DNA from: Erwinia sp. SLM-02
GTDB taxonomy: Bacteria > Pseudomonadota > Gammaproteobacteria > Enterobacterales > Enterobacteriaceae
Direction: 5' to 3'
NCBI RefSeq assembly: GCF_037450285.1
Contig: NZ_JAQISN010000003.1
Span: forward strand, 248,001-312,000
DNA length: 64,000 nt
A program made the position numbers and the translations under genes. Of the stretch, positions 16,211-25,235 are shown piece after piece. Positions within the stretch are counted from its first letter, which is position 1. Each line of letters begins with the position of its first letter. The notes beneath the pieces are model-generated. The model was not told where the DNA came from, did not search any database, and saw nothing but the letters and a program-made list of their open reading frames with translations.

Positions 16211-17602
16211 ATGTCTCAACCTCATAGCGTTGCCGAACCCTATTCCGTGCCGTCCACTGCGGCGGCCGATGAACGGTTAACCACTCAAGAAGGGCGTAAG
16301 GATTTCTGGCGTGCGACCCTGTCATGCTGGCTGGGTACGGCGATGGAGTACGCTGACTTCGCGCTGTACGGGCTGGCTGCCGGTATTATTTTTGGCGATG
16401 TCTTCTTCCCCGAGGCCAGCCCCTCAATGGCACTGCTCTCCAGTTTCGCGACCTGGTCGGTTGGCTTTATCGCCCGCCCCATCGGCGCGCTGTTCTTCGG
16501 CTGGCTGGGCGATCGCCACGGCCGAAAACTCGTCATGGTTTCCACCATTATTCTGATGGGTCTCTCAACCACGCTGATCGGCCTGATCCCTTCCTATGCT
16601 TCTATCGGACTGTGGGCGCCCGCCTGCCTGGTGATCCTGCGATTTACCCAGGGTTTCGGTGCCGGGGCGGAGCTTTCCGGCGGGACGGTAATGCTCGGTG
16701 AATATGCACCGGCGCAGCGGCGCGGGCTGGTTTCCTCGGTCATTGCGCTGGGCTCCAACAGCGGTACGCTGGTGGCATCGCTGGTGTGGCTGGCGGTAGT
16801 GCAGATGGATCAGCAGTCGCTGCAGGAGTGGGGCTGGCGCATTCCGTTCCTCTGCAGTTCGCTGATCGCGCTGGTGGCGCTGTGGATCCGCCGTCATCTG
16901 CGTGAAACGCCGGTGTTTGAGCGCCAGAAAGCGGCCTTGCAGCAGCAGCGTATGCAGGCGCAAAGCGCACCGGAAGCCACCGATCGCCGCGGGTTCTGGC
17001 AGCGCAGCCGCGCCTTCAGGGTAATGGTCGGCCTGCGAATTGGCGAAAACGGACCCTCCTATCTGGCTCAGGGATTTATCATCGGCTACGTGGTGAAAGT
17101 GCTGGCGGTGGATAAATCGGTGGCGACCACCGCCGTGTTTATTGCCTCGCTGCTCGGCTTCCTGATTATCCCGCTGGCGGGCTGGCTGTCCGACCGCTTT
17201 GGCCGCCGGATTACCTATCGCTGTTTCTGCCTGCTGCTGATCCTCTATGCCTTCCCGGCGTTTATGCTGCTGGATTCCCGCGAGCCTGCCGTGGTGATTG
17301 CCACCATCGTGACCGGCATGGGGCTGGCCTCGTTAGGCATTTTTGGCGTACAGGCGGCATGGGGCGTAGAGTTGTTTGGCGTAACGCATCGCTACACGAA
17401 AATGGCCACGGCGAAAGAACTGGGATCGATCCTCTCCGGCGGAACTGCGCCGCTGGTGGCCGCAGCGCTGCTCTCCTGGACCGGGCACTGGTGGCCCATC
17501 GCAACCTATTTCGTTGTGATGGCGGCGATTGGGCTGGCGACCACATTCGTTGCACCGGAAACGCGGGGACGCGATCTGAACGATCCCCACGACGCTATTT
17601 AA
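16211..17602 (+). CDS. MFS transporter, metabolite:H+ symporter (MHS) type
   Basis: 463 aa, about 12 membrane segments. It has the MHS features: GTAMEYADFALYGLAAGIIF in the first helix region, GWLGDRHGRKLVM (MFS loop 2-3 motif) and RFTQGFGAGAELSGG. The start at ATG 16211 (SQPHSVAEPYS) behind aggattt is preferred; upstream in-frame ATGs give an atypical extension. The 24-bp gap to a LacI-type regulator, and the nucleoside hydrolase after it, suggest import of a nucleoside or similar compound. Relatives carry shikimate, proline/betaine or dicarboxylates, so the substrate is inferred from neighbours only. Confidence 0.8.
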   Translation: MSQPHSVAEPYSVPSTAAADERLTTQEGRKDFWRATLSCWLGTAMEYADFALYGLAAGIIFGDVFFPEASPSMALLSSFATWSVGFIARPIGALFFGWLGDRHGRKLVMVSTIILMGLSTTLIGLIPSYASIGLWAPACLVILRFTQGFGAGAELSGGTVMLGEYAPAQRRGLVSSVIALGSNSGTLVASLVWLAVVQMDQQSLQEWGWRIPFLCSSLIALVALWIRRHLRETPVFERQKAALQQQRMQAQSAPEATDRRGFWQRSRAFRVMVGLRIGENGPSYLAQGFIIGYVVKVLAVDKSVATTAVFIASLLGFLIIPLAGWLSDRFGRRITYRCFCLLLILYAFPAFMLLDSREPAVVIATIVTGMGLASLGIFGVQAAWGVELFGVTHRYTKMATAKELGSILSGGTAPLVAAALLSWTGHWWPIATYFVVMAAIGLATTFVAPETRGRDLNDPHDAI

Positions 17603-17626
17603 CGAAAACATAAGGACAGTGGCGGA

Positions 17627-18691
17627 ATGGCAACAAAAAATCTGGCGAAGTCGGTGGCGGCAAAGCCTAATCCTCACCGCGCCACGCGTGCCGATGTTGC
17701 CAGAGAAGCCGGAACATCGGTGGCGGTGGTCAGCTATGTGATCAATAACGGTCCACGTCCGGTGGCGGCGGCTACCCGTGAACGCGTGCTGGCGGCGATT
17801 AAAAAAACCGGCTATCGGCCCAACAATGTGGCGAGGGCGCTGGCTTCCGGCACCACCAAAACATGGGGCCTTATCGTGCCGAATATCGATAATGCCTTTA
17901 TCGCCTCGCTGGCTCATGCGCTACAGCAGGAGGCTCTGGCGAATGACAGGGTGATGCTGCTGGGGGATTCAGGCGACAGCCGCCGGCGCGAACTGCAGCT
18001 GATTAACAATATGCTCAGCCAGCAGATTAGCGGGTTGTTTTATATCAGCGTGGATCGTCATCCCTACACCGATTTACTGCAGGCCAGCGGCACGCCGTTT
18101 GTCATGCTGGACCGCGTCGATCCCGCACTGCAGGTGAGCGTGCTGCAGGTGGATGAGCGCGAGGCCTCCCGCCAGGTGACCGCTCACCTGTTAAGCCACG
18201 GCTACGGTGAGGCGGGCATTATCTGTGGCCCCCTCGAGAGGCTGAATACGCAGGAGCGCCTGCTTGGCTGGCGGGAAGCGCTGGCGGAGTACGGCGTGCA
18301 GGAGCAGCCGGAATGGATTTTCAGCACCCCGTATACCCGCGAAGGCGGCTATCTGGCGGCAAAAAAAATGTTACAGGGGGCAACGGTGCCGCGTGCGCTG
18401 TTTGCCACCAATGAAGCGCAGGCGATTGGCTGCATTCGCGCGCTGAGCGAGCAGGGGTTAAGGGTTCCGGAGGATGTGGCGCTGGTCTGCTTCAACGGCA
18501 CGCAGCAGGCCGCCTATCACGTGCCTTCGCTGACCACCGTGCGCCAGCCGGTGGCCGAGATAGCGAAAACGGCGATCGTCATGCTGGCGGAATGGAACGG
18601 AGAGGCCATGCTGCGCGAATTTTCACACCGTCTGGAGATTGGAGAATCCTGTGGCTGCCAGGCAGCCCGTTATTCCGATAGCGAGTTATGA
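17627..18691 (+). CDS. LacI-family transcriptional regulator
   Basis: 354 aa. The helix-turn-helix with hinge lies at about residues 19-72 (RADVAREAGTSVAVVSYVIN, then GYRPNNVARALASG), followed by a periplasmic-binding-protein-like sensor domain (about 80-345). The N-terminus has ~18 extra residues before the HTH. It overlaps the hydrolase gene by 4 bp (ATGA), so it is made with the enzyme and transporter and probably autoregulates the cluster. The inducer is unknown; a nucleoside or its sugar is the obvious guess. Confidence 0.88.
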   Translation: MATKNLAKSVAAKPNPHRATRADVAREAGTSVAVVSYVINNGPRPVAAATRERVLAAIKKTGYRPNNVARALASGTTKTWGLIVPNIDNAFIASLAHALQQEALANDRVMLLGDSGDSRRRELQLINNMLSQQISGLFYISVDRHPYTDLLQASGTPFVMLDRVDPALQVSVLQVDEREASRQVTAHLLSHGYGEAGIICGPLERLNTQERLLGWREALAEYGVQEQPEWIFSTPYTREGGYLAAKKMLQGATVPRALFATNEAQAIGCIRALSEQGLRVPEDVALVCFNGTQQAAYHVPSLTTVRQPVAEIAKTAIVMLAEWNGEAMLREFSHRLEIGESCGCQAARYSDSEL

Positions 18692-19683
18692 AAAGAATCA
18701 TTATTGACTGCGATCCCGGCAACGGGATTGCCGGAGCAAACGTAGACGACGGCCTGGCAATCGCGCTGGCCCTGGCTGCCCCGGAGCTTTCGCTGGAGCT
18801 GATTACCACGGTGGCGGGAAATACTCCCAGCGAAGTGGGATACAGCGTGGCCAGGGATCTGATGCAGCGCACCGGCAGGTCGGTGCCGGTGGTGAAAGGG
18901 GCAGACAGGGCGCTGTGTGAACCGGCCGGGCCATGGCGTGAAGTGCTGGACCGCCGGGTACACGGTAATCAGCTGGGGTATCTGTGGCAGGGAGTGCGCC
19001 AGCCCGCACGCTTTACACCGACGCAGCAGGAGGCGGCGGATGCGATTGGCCAGCTTATCTGCGACAACCCCGGTGAATTTACCCTGGTGGCGATTGGTCC
19101 GCTGACCAACGTCGCCCTCGCGCTGCAGCGTTATCCGCAGATGGCGCAGGCGGTGCAGGAAATTGCCATTATGGGCGGGGTGTTCGCGCTGGATGATTTC
19201 ATTAAGGACACCAACTTCGGCATCGATCCGGAGGCGGCGCATCAGGTGCTGACCAGCGGGGCGAATATCACCCTGGTGCCGATGGACGTCACCAGCAAAA
19301 CGATGATGACCCATGGCGATCTGGACCGCATTGCGCAGCTGCCTGGGCCGCTGGCGGAGTTCGTCAGCGAAACGCTGCGGCCGTGGATTGATTACTCAAT
19401 GCAGACCCGTCGCCTGCCGGGCTGCTGGATCCACGATGCGCTGGTGGTGGCATGGCTGATCAATCAGCACGTTGCCCGTGCGGCAGATTACTACGTGGAC
19501 GTAGAACTGCGTCCGGGTATGACGCGCGGTAAATCCTGGCGCTATCGCCCGCCGCTGCGGCTGGATGTGGGGATTGGTCAGCCGGAAGGAGGCCTGATCC
19601 ACGTGTTACAATCCGTGAATAACGACCTGCTGCTGGCGATGCTGGAGCAGTATCTGGCGATGATCCCACCTGAAATTTCCTGA
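18688..19683 (+). CDS. nucleoside hydrolase (IU-NH family)
   Basis: 331 aa. It should cut the N-glycosidic bond of nucleosides to base and ribose. The calcium site motif is seen as DCDPG…NVDDGLA, with a short insertion between DPG and DD compared with the common DxDPGxDD. Other hallmarks are NFGIDPEAAHQVL (binding-loop N..DPEAA) and CWIHDALVVAW with the catalytic-side His. No signal peptide, so it is cytoplasmic. It is translationally coupled to the LacI-type gene. Confidence 0.85.
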   Translation: MKRIIIDCDPGNGIAGANVDDGLAIALALAAPELSLELITTVAGNTPSEVGYSVARDLMQRTGRSVPVVKGADRALCEPAGPWREVLDRRVHGNQLGYLWQGVRQPARFTPTQQEAADAIGQLICDNPGEFTLVAIGPLTNVALALQRYPQMAQAVQEIAIMGGVFALDDFIKDTNFGIDPEAAHQVLTSGANITLVPMDVTSKTMMTHGDLDRIAQLPGPLAEFVSETLRPWIDYSMQTRRLPGCWIHDALVVAWLINQHVARAADYYVDVELRPGMTRGKSWRYRPPLRLDVGIGQPEGGLIHVLQSVNNDLLLAMLEQYLAMIPPEIS

Positions 19684-20049
19684 ATCTACGAAAGCCTGAG
19701 GCTGATGCAGTATGGTCTTTCGATTGCACAAGATCGAGGCCGCTGCTTCAGTATCCTCTGGCTTTTATCATGCAGGCCGGTACGTGCTATTTCCCTCCTT
19801 TGCCGGGATTCTGGTGAAAATGCACCGATTTCCTCATTCGTTCAAAGCGGCCTGGCACTATCTGGTCTCGGCCCGTTTTTGGCACTTTCCCGACGATTAC
19901 CTGCCTAATAATTACGCACGAAACAAACTGACATTCCTGCTTACATCCTGAGCATAAGCCTGACAAAAGCGTCGGTCCGGGCTTTGAATTCACATGCTAT
20001 AAACAAATAAATAACAATTACCGTATCCCCTACAGGACAGGAAATCCCT
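19684..20049 (+). other. intergenic region between hydrolase and second MFS gene
   Basis: 366 bp with no supportable gene. No terminator with a T run is seen behind the hydrolase, and no convincing promoter before the transporter, although the last 70 bp are AT-rich. Short open frames here lack ribosome sites. Confidence 0.5.
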
Positions 20050-21285
20050 ATGCTTAACTGGACTTCAACCCAGCGCAATGTGGCGTTCGCCAGCTTTGCC
20101 AGCTGGACGCTGGATGCGTTCGACTTCTTTATTCTGGTGTTTGTGCTGAGCGATATCGCCGCCAATTTCCACACCGAAATTTCCGACGTTTCGCTGGCGA
20201 TCATGCTGACGCTGGCAGTCAGGCCGATCGGTGCGCTGCTGTTTGGTCGCCTGGCGGAAAAGTACGGGCGTCGCCCGATCCTGATGACCAACATCATTAT
20301 CTTTTCGCTGTTTGAGCTGCTTTCCGCCTGGTCACCCACGCTGGAGTGGTTCCTGATTTTCCGCGTGATTTACGGCGTGGCAATGGGCGGCGTATGGGGC
20401 GTGGCCTCCTCGCTGGCGATGGAAACCATCCCCGACCGCTCGCGCGGGCTGATGTCCGGCGTGTTTCAGGCGGGCTATCCGTGCGGTTACCTGCTGGCGT
20501 CAATCATCTTCGGTCTGTGCTACAGCCTGGTAGGCTGGCGCGGGATGTTCCTGATTGGCGTCGTGCCGATCCTGCTGCTGCCGTTTATCTATTTTAAAGT
20601 GCCGGAGTCGCCGGTGTGGCTGGCCGCCCGTGAACGTAAGGAGAGCGTGGCGCTGATGCCGGTGCTGCGCAGCCACTGGAAGCTGTGCATCTATCTGGTG
20701 CTGCTGATGGCCTGCTTTAACTTCTTCAGCCACGGCACTCAGGATCTCTATCCCACCTTCCTCAAGGTTCAGCACGGCTTCAACCCGCAAACCGTCAGCA
20801 TTATTGCCATTTTCTACAATATTGCGGCGATGCTGGGCGGCATATTCTTTGGTTCGCTGTCGGAGAAAATCGGCCGCAAGAAAGCCATGATTATTGCCGC
20901 TTTCCTTGCGCTGCCGGTGCTGCCGCTGTGGGCATTTTCCAGCGGCTCGTGGATGATTGGCTGCGGCGCGTTTCTGATGCAGTTTATGGTGCAGGGCGCG
21001 TGGGGCGTGGTGCCGACCTATCTGACCGAACTGGTGCCGGCCAATGCCCGTGCGGTGCTGCCGGGGTTTGTCTATCAGTTAGGCAACCTTATTGCCTCGG
21101 TGAATGCCACGCTGCAGTCGAAAATTGCGGAGGCGCACGGAAATAACTACGGGCTGGCGATGGCAATCGTGGCGGGGACGGTGGCGATACTGATCTGCCT
21201 GATCGTCGCTTTTGGCCGCGAAACGCAGGGCGTGAAAATTTCAGGCAGTGAAGAGGCGGCGGGAGCCGCAGCGGAAAACCGTTAA
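20050..21285 (+). CDS. MFS transporter, sialate/lactate:H+ symporter (SHS)-like
   Basis: 411 aa, 12 predicted membrane segments. The start ..WTLDAFDFFILVFVLSDIA is characteristic of the SHS/JEN-like group that carries carboxylates. The loop motif GRLAEKYGRRPILM and its second-half twin GSLSEKIGRKKAMI are both present. The ATG is preceded by aggacaggaaa. Its place beside the nucleoside cluster may be coincidental: it has its own leader of 366 bp. Confidence 0.82.
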   Translation: MLNWTSTQRNVAFASFASWTLDAFDFFILVFVLSDIAANFHTEISDVSLAIMLTLAVRPIGALLFGRLAEKYGRRPILMTNIIIFSLFELLSAWSPTLEWFLIFRVIYGVAMGGVWGVASSLAMETIPDRSRGLMSGVFQAGYPCGYLLASIIFGLCYSLVGWRGMFLIGVVPILLLPFIYFKVPESPVWLAARERKESVALMPVLRSHWKLCIYLVLLMACFNFFSHGTQDLYPTFLKVQHGFNPQTVSIIAIFYNIAAMLGGIFFGSLSEKIGRKKAMIIAAFLALPVLPLWAFSSGSWMIGCGAFLMQFMVQGAWGVVPTYLTELVPANARAVLPGFVYQLGNLIASVNATLQSKIAEAHGNNYGLAMAIVAGTVAILICLIVAFGRETQGVKISGSEEAAGAAAENR

Positions 21286-21318
21286 CGGGGCGACAGCCCT
21301 CGGGCTGTCGTCGTCAGA

Positions 21319-21786
21319 TCACTCAGGCGGCTGGCAGACGTCCACCCATTCGGCGTCGGTCAGGCGGGCCATGTATTCCGGCGCGATGCGCACCGCGCTG
21401 TGGATGGCTCCTGCAGCGGGCAACACTTCCTGATAGTCGCGCAGCGATACGTCGCAGTAGACGGTGAGCGGATTTTCCAGGCCAAACGGGCAGACGCCGC
21501 CAACCGGATGGCCGGTCCAGCTCACGACTTCCTCGCTGTTTAACATCCGCGCTTTGGCACCCAGCGCCTGCTTCAGCTTGCGGTTATCCAGCCGGGCATC
21601 GCCGCGGGTTACGACCAGCACCACGCGATCTTTCACTTTCAGCGACAGGGTTTTGGCAATTTGCCCGGGTTCCACCCGGTGTGCCCGGGCGGCCAGATCG
21701 ACGGTGGCCGTACTCTCTTCCAGTTCGATAATGGCGATTTCAGGTGCTCGCTCGGCGAAAAACTGCCGTACGGATTCCAGACTCAT
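21319..21786 (-). CDS. YbaK/EbsC-type aminoacyl-tRNA deacylase
   Basis: 155 aa. The YbaK domain is seen across the protein: AKTLSLKVKDRVVLVVTRGD, LDNRKLKQALGAKARMLNSE and GHPVGGVCPFGL, the conserved Lys and GxxPG-like loop that bind the tRNA 3' end. Members hydrolyse mischarged aminoacyl-tRNAs in trans. Closest in type to E. coli YeaK-like stand-alone proteins; the exact substrate is not readable from sequence. Strong ribosome site (aaggag). It lies 12 bp behind the diguanylate cyclase gene, so the two are probably co-transcribed. Confidence 0.85.
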   Translation of the reverse strand: MSLESVRQFFAERAPEIAIIELEESTATVDLAARAHRVEPGQIAKTLSLKVKDRVVLVVTRGDARLDNRKLKQALGAKARMLNSEEVVSWTGHPVGGVCPFGLENPLTVYCDVSLRDYQEVLPAAGAIHSAVRIAPEYMARLTDAEWVDVCQPPE

Positions 21787-21798
21787 ACTGCTTCTCCT

Positions 21799-22917
21799 TT
21801 ATTTGCCGCCGGTAAACGCATTCCGGGGATCGGTGTCCTGCGGCTGGGTGCTGTCGATCAGATCCTGATAAGACAGCAGCATATTCCGCCCCTGATTTTT
21901 TGCCAGGTACAGCGCCCGGTCGGCATGGGCCAGCGCGCTGTTAAAATCGTCCCCTTCCAGTGGGGCAATACCGGCGCTGATGGTGACGTGGGTCGATACC
22001 CTGTCGTTAAAACGGTGGGAAATTTCCAGATTCACCACGTACTGGCGGATCCGCTCCGCCAGCTGCATGGCAATCGTTTCATTCACGTTGGTCAGCAGCA
22101 CCAGAAACTCTTCGCCGCCCCAGCGGGTCACAATATCGCGTGAACGCACCGCATCGCGGATGGCGGCAGAAACGCGTATCAGCGCCTGATCGCCCATCGT
22201 GTGGCCGTAATTGTCGTTGTAGGCCTTAAAGTTGTCGATATCCAGCAGCAGGACAAAGTGATATCCCGAATGTTTCTCAAGGATGCTTTGGAGCCGATTA
22301 TTCAGGCCGCGACGGTTATATAAGCCGGTAAGGGGATCGAGCATGCTCAGATCGCTGTAGGATTCTTTTTCGGCGTAAAGCTGGCCGAGCAGGCGGCGGG
22401 TAAAATTATCCAGGCGCCGCAGCATCAGGTGATGAAGCGTGAAGCCGACCAGCGGCAGGGTGATGGTAAATATCATTAACAGCGTATTGCGTCCGGCATC
22501 CAGCATCAGCACGGTCGCGGCGGTTGGCAGGGCGTGCAGGCAGAATGCCAGCAGGTGATCGCCCAGTGCAATCGCGCTAATAAAAAATACGCTGACCAGC
22601 GCGACCAGCAGGTAATTATCGGCAATATAGAACTGATAATGATAGCGGGAAAATATATGCCAGGCCCAGAGTAAACCGGTAAATAATGCCACGCCGTTCA
22701 GGCGCTGAATTTGCGCCGCCGGATTGAATAGCAATCTTGCTAGCAATACAGAGCTGAATATCACAATAAGTAATGTGGGGGCGCAGGCCGTGAGTGGCGT
22801 ATGGCTGGTGGCACGAAGCGACAGAAATGAAGCGGTAACAATATTTAAAAACAGAAATAGCATCAACGACAGGCGACGCTTGCTGTTAAGCAATTCATCA
22901 TAGATTTTAGTTTGCAT
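21799..22917 (-). CDS. membrane diguanylate cyclase (GGDEF)
   Basis: 372 aa. N-terminal membrane part with about six hydrophobic segments (residues 15-165), a linker helix, then a GGDEF domain (about 190-355). The active-site motif is GGEEF (in RWGGEEFLVLL). The inhibitory I-site RxxD is present as RSRD five residues before it. It starts with DPLTGLYNRRGLNNRL, the usual opening of an active domain. It should make cyclic di-GMP and can be feedback inhibited. The sensory membrane domain is not one I can name. Confidence 0.92.
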   Translation of the reverse strand: MQTKIYDELLNSKRRLSLMLFLFLNIVTASFLSLRATSHTPLTACAPTLLIVIFSSVLLARLLFNPAAQIQRLNGVALFTGLLWAWHIFSRYHYQFYIADNYLLVALVSVFFISAIALGDHLLAFCLHALPTAATVLMLDAGRNTLLMIFTITLPLVGFTLHHLMLRRLDNFTRRLLGQLYAEKESYSDLSMLDPLTGLYNRRGLNNRLQSILEKHSGYHFVLLLDIDNFKAYNDNYGHTMGDQALIRVSAAIRDAVRSRDIVTRWGGEEFLVLLTNVNETIAMQLAERIRQYVVNLEISHRFNDRVSTHVTISAGIAPLEGDDFNSALAHADRALYLAKNQGRNMLLSYQDLIDSTQPQDTDPRNAFTGGK

Positions 22918-23121
22918 TTTAATTACTCGTGACTGCCCTGGAATATCAAAGCATGACTTGCTGCAGGTGGCAGATGCTTATCAACTGGAATAGTTTAGAG
23001 CTGTTATTATTTGATTTTTCTGAATTGTGATCGGAGTCAATCTAACATTTATCGTCCAGGCTGTCATCCGCGGGAATAAAGTTTCAACAATGTTGCTGCA
23101 AAGTGATAAAAACTATCATAT

Positions 23122-23140
23122 GATATTGGTAATCATTATC
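23122..23140 (+). promoter_or_regulatory. Fur box upstream of yjjZ
   Basis: The 19-mer GATATTGGTAATCATTATC agrees with the Fur consensus GATAATGATAATCATTATC at 17 of 19 positions. It ends 24 bp before the start of the DUF1435 gene, a placement that would block transcription when iron is plentiful. In E. coli the neighbouring fhuF/yjjZ genes are also iron-controlled. Confidence 0.85.
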
Positions 23141-23164
23141 ATTTGAAATTGTGTGGACACAGCT

Positions 23165-23449
23165 ATGGAAGCCGCAATGATCGCTGCGTGTGGACTATGG
23201 GGGATAAGCTGGATGATGGGGAAAAGACTCGATAGCGGATGGGGCGTACTGCTGCCCTGCACGATTATGCCGCAGATGGCGATGATGGAGCTGTCGTTCA
23301 CCGAATGGCGGATGCTGATGGTCGTGGCGTTTCTGGCCACCGTGGTGATGCTGTTCCACAAGCGTCTGCGTCACTATATGCTGCTGCCGTCGTGTATTGC
23401 GCTGGTGGGTGGGGTAGCGGCAATTACCGTCAACTTCAGTACGCAATAA
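23165..23449 (+). CDS. yjjZ: DUF1435 family membrane protein YjjZ
   Basis: 94 aa, with three hydrophobic segments (about 3-18, 28-42, 52-66 and a fourth near 74-90) and little else, so a small inner-membrane protein. Its function is not known. In E. coli yjjZ lies next to leuQPV, and here too it is followed directly by three tRNA-Leu genes. The start at ATG 23165 is chosen because the Fur box and leader end just before it; an in-frame GTG at 23153 is possible. Confidence 0.75.
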   Translation: MEAAMIAACGLWGISWMMGKRLDSGWGVLLPCTIMPQMAMMELSFTEWRMLMVVAFLATVVMLFHKRLRHYMLLPSCIALVGGVAAITVNFSTQ

Positions 23450-23589
23450 GCCCGTTAAGCACCATCGTGGACGACGGATATAGCACTACAAACGTTCAGG
23501 ACTGATGAGAATAAAACGAATCATACCGGAGTGAATAAAATACTACTGGGGAAAAGCGCTGGGATTCTTTCAGGAAGAGATAATCAACA

Positions 23590-23676
23590 TGGTGCGAAGA
23601 GAGGGACTTGAACCCTCACGTCCGTAAGAACACTAACACCTGAAGCTAGCGCGTCTACCAATTCCGCCACCTTCGC
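23590..23676 (-). tRNA. leuV: tRNA-Leu (CAG)
   Basis: 87 nt with encoded CCA, acceptor stem GCGAAGG/CTTCGC, anticodon loop CTTCAGG (anticodon CAG) and a long variable arm, typical of leucine tRNAs. Third and last copy in the minus-strand operon. Confidence 0.95.
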
Positions 23677-23710
23677 GTCCTGTTGATCTTTTTATTCATA
23701 TCACCGCATT

Positions 23711-23797
23711 TGGTGCGAAGAGAGGGACTTGAACCCTCACGTCCGTAAGAACACTAACACCTGAAGCTAGCGCGTCTACCAATTCCGCCACCTTCGC
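23711..23797 (-). tRNA. leuP: tRNA-Leu (CAG)
   Basis: Identical in sequence to the copy at 23590-23676, separated from it by 34 bp. Middle copy of the tandem. Confidence 0.95.
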
Positions 23798-23830
23798 GCA
23801 GATGCTGCGTAATATGAATAACATGGTTTT

Positions 23831-23917
23831 TGGTGCGAAGAGAGGGACTTGAACCCTCACGTCCGTTAAGACACTAACACCTGAAGCTAGCGCGTCTACC
23901 AATTCCGCCACCTTCGC
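23831..23917 (-). tRNA. leuQ: tRNA-Leu (CAG), first copy with variant variable arm
   Basis: Same tRNA body as the other two. The variable arm differs: CTTAAC here against TCTTAC in the two downstream copies. Anticodon, D arm, T arm and acceptor stem are unchanged. First gene behind the promoter at 23961-23988. Confidence 0.95.
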
Positions 23918-23960
23918 ATACCCGCAACACAACAACGTTGTATCGCAACCACGGAGGCGC

Positions 23961-23988
23961 ATTCTAGAGATTTTACCAGGTACGTCAA
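23961..23988 (-). promoter_or_regulatory. strong promoter of the tRNA-Leu operon
   Basis: On the minus strand TTGACG, 16 bp, TAGAAT, then a GC-rich GCGCCTCCG discriminator. This is the arrangement of stringently controlled tRNA/rRNA promoters. About 40 bp of leader precede the first tRNA. Confidence 0.82.
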
Positions 23989-24093
23989 CAGTTATTTTTT
24001 ATTGCTGGATCAATCGCCTGAAAAAACAGCGAATGGGGCATTTTTGGTGGTTTTAACGCACTTTCAGGGGACCGTGCGGCCCCCTGATGATCA

Positions 24094-25128
24094 TTAACGT
24101 GATGCTTTCGGCGCGCGGCCTTTAACGGCGCGGTACACTTTGAAGCGGCCGTTCTGCAGCAGCACTTCGTGACTGCCGAAGGTGTCATCCAGCACCTGCG
24201 GATAAGGCAGGAAGGCGTTGGCCACGATGCGCAGCTCACCGCCGGTATTCAGATGGGTGACGGCCCCACGGATCAGCGTCTGTGCTGCATCAAGGCTGGT
24301 CTGCATCCCGTCGTGGAACGGCGGGTTGGAGATAATCATATCGAAGCGCCCGGTAATGCCGGAATAGACGTTACCGGCAACCACGGTGCCTTCCAGGCCG
24401 TTGGCGGCCAGGGTGGCTTCACTGGCCGCCACGGCGCTGGCGCTGGCATCGGTCAGCGTCAGGCGGACCTTAGGAGAGTGGCTGGCCAGCATGACGGACA
24501 GCACGCCCGCGCCGCAGCCCACGTCCAGCACTTTGCCTTTGGTATGTGGCGTCAGCGTGGAAAGCAGCAGCTGGCTGCCGATATCCAGGCCATCGCGGCT
24601 GAATACGCCCGGCAGGGTTTTGATGGTCAGATCGCCCAGCGCGTAATCTTCCCAGTAGCCGTCGGCATCAAACGTTGGCTGCTGTTCCAGACGGCCGTGG
24701 TACAAACCACAGCGGCGGGCGCTGTCGATTTTTTCCAGTTTGGTCCAGTTTTCCAGCATCGTTTCGGCGCTGCGCACGCCGCTGCGGTTTTCACCAATCA
24801 CAAAAATATCGGTGCCAACCGGCAGCAGAGCCAGCAGGTTTTGCAGCTGGAACTGGGCTTCCGGCTTGTTTTTCGGCCAGTAGTACACCAGCGTGTCGCA
24901 GCCTTCGGCGATTTCTGCCGTGGCCACCAGACCGAAAAGCACGTTTTCACCCATAGCGCGGTTGAGGATCTGCCAGTGATGATATTGCTGGGTATGCGCC
25001 CGGCTCTGTGCGGTTTCCAGCTGGGCGGGCAGGTCATCCTGCAGATCGCCAGCAAACAGCACGCGGCGTTGGGAAAATTCATCACTGTGGCGCAGTATCA
25101 CTTCACTGGCCGGGGTAAATGCGGACAT
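24094..25128 (-). CDS. rsmC: 16S rRNA (guanine-1207-N2)-methyltransferase RsmC
   Basis: 344 aa. It has two methyltransferase-like halves. The C-terminal one is catalytic, with the SAM site KVLDVGCGAGVLSVMLA (about 200) and the N2-guanine signature NPPFHDG. The N-terminal half (about 1-165) is the degenerate domain that binds rRNA. Neighbours (tRNA-Leu genes downstream, holD divergent upstream) are as in E. coli. It shares a 107-bp divergent promoter region with holD. Confidence 0.96.
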   Translation of the reverse strand: MSAFTPASEVILRHSDEFSQRRVLFAGDLQDDLPAQLETAQSRAHTQQYHHWQILNRAMGENVLFGLVATAEIAEGCDTLVYYWPKNKPEAQFQLQNLLALLPVGTDIFVIGENRSGVRSAETMLENWTKLEKIDSARRCGLYHGRLEQQPTFDADGYWEDYALGDLTIKTLPGVFSRDGLDIGSQLLLSTLTPHTKGKVLDVGCGAGVLSVMLASHSPKVRLTLTDASASAVAASEATLAANGLEGTVVAGNVYSGITGRFDMIISNPPFHDGMQTSLDAAQTLIRGAVTHLNTGGELRIVANAFLPYPQVLDDTFGSHEVLLQNGRFKVYRAVKGRAPKASR

Positions 25129-25235
25129 CGTTCACTCCTTAAAAATCAGAGCGGCGATTATAGTTGTTTGTTGGCGCAGTTTCGAAGGCTTTGTTACCCT
25201 ATGCCGGTCACACGGGCAGCCAGACAGGAAAAAAG

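Noticed and set aside
19705..19951. Overlapping short frames between the hydrolase and the second MFS gene
   Set aside because: Two frames start within ten bases of each other, neither with a ribosome site; rare codons and no domain.
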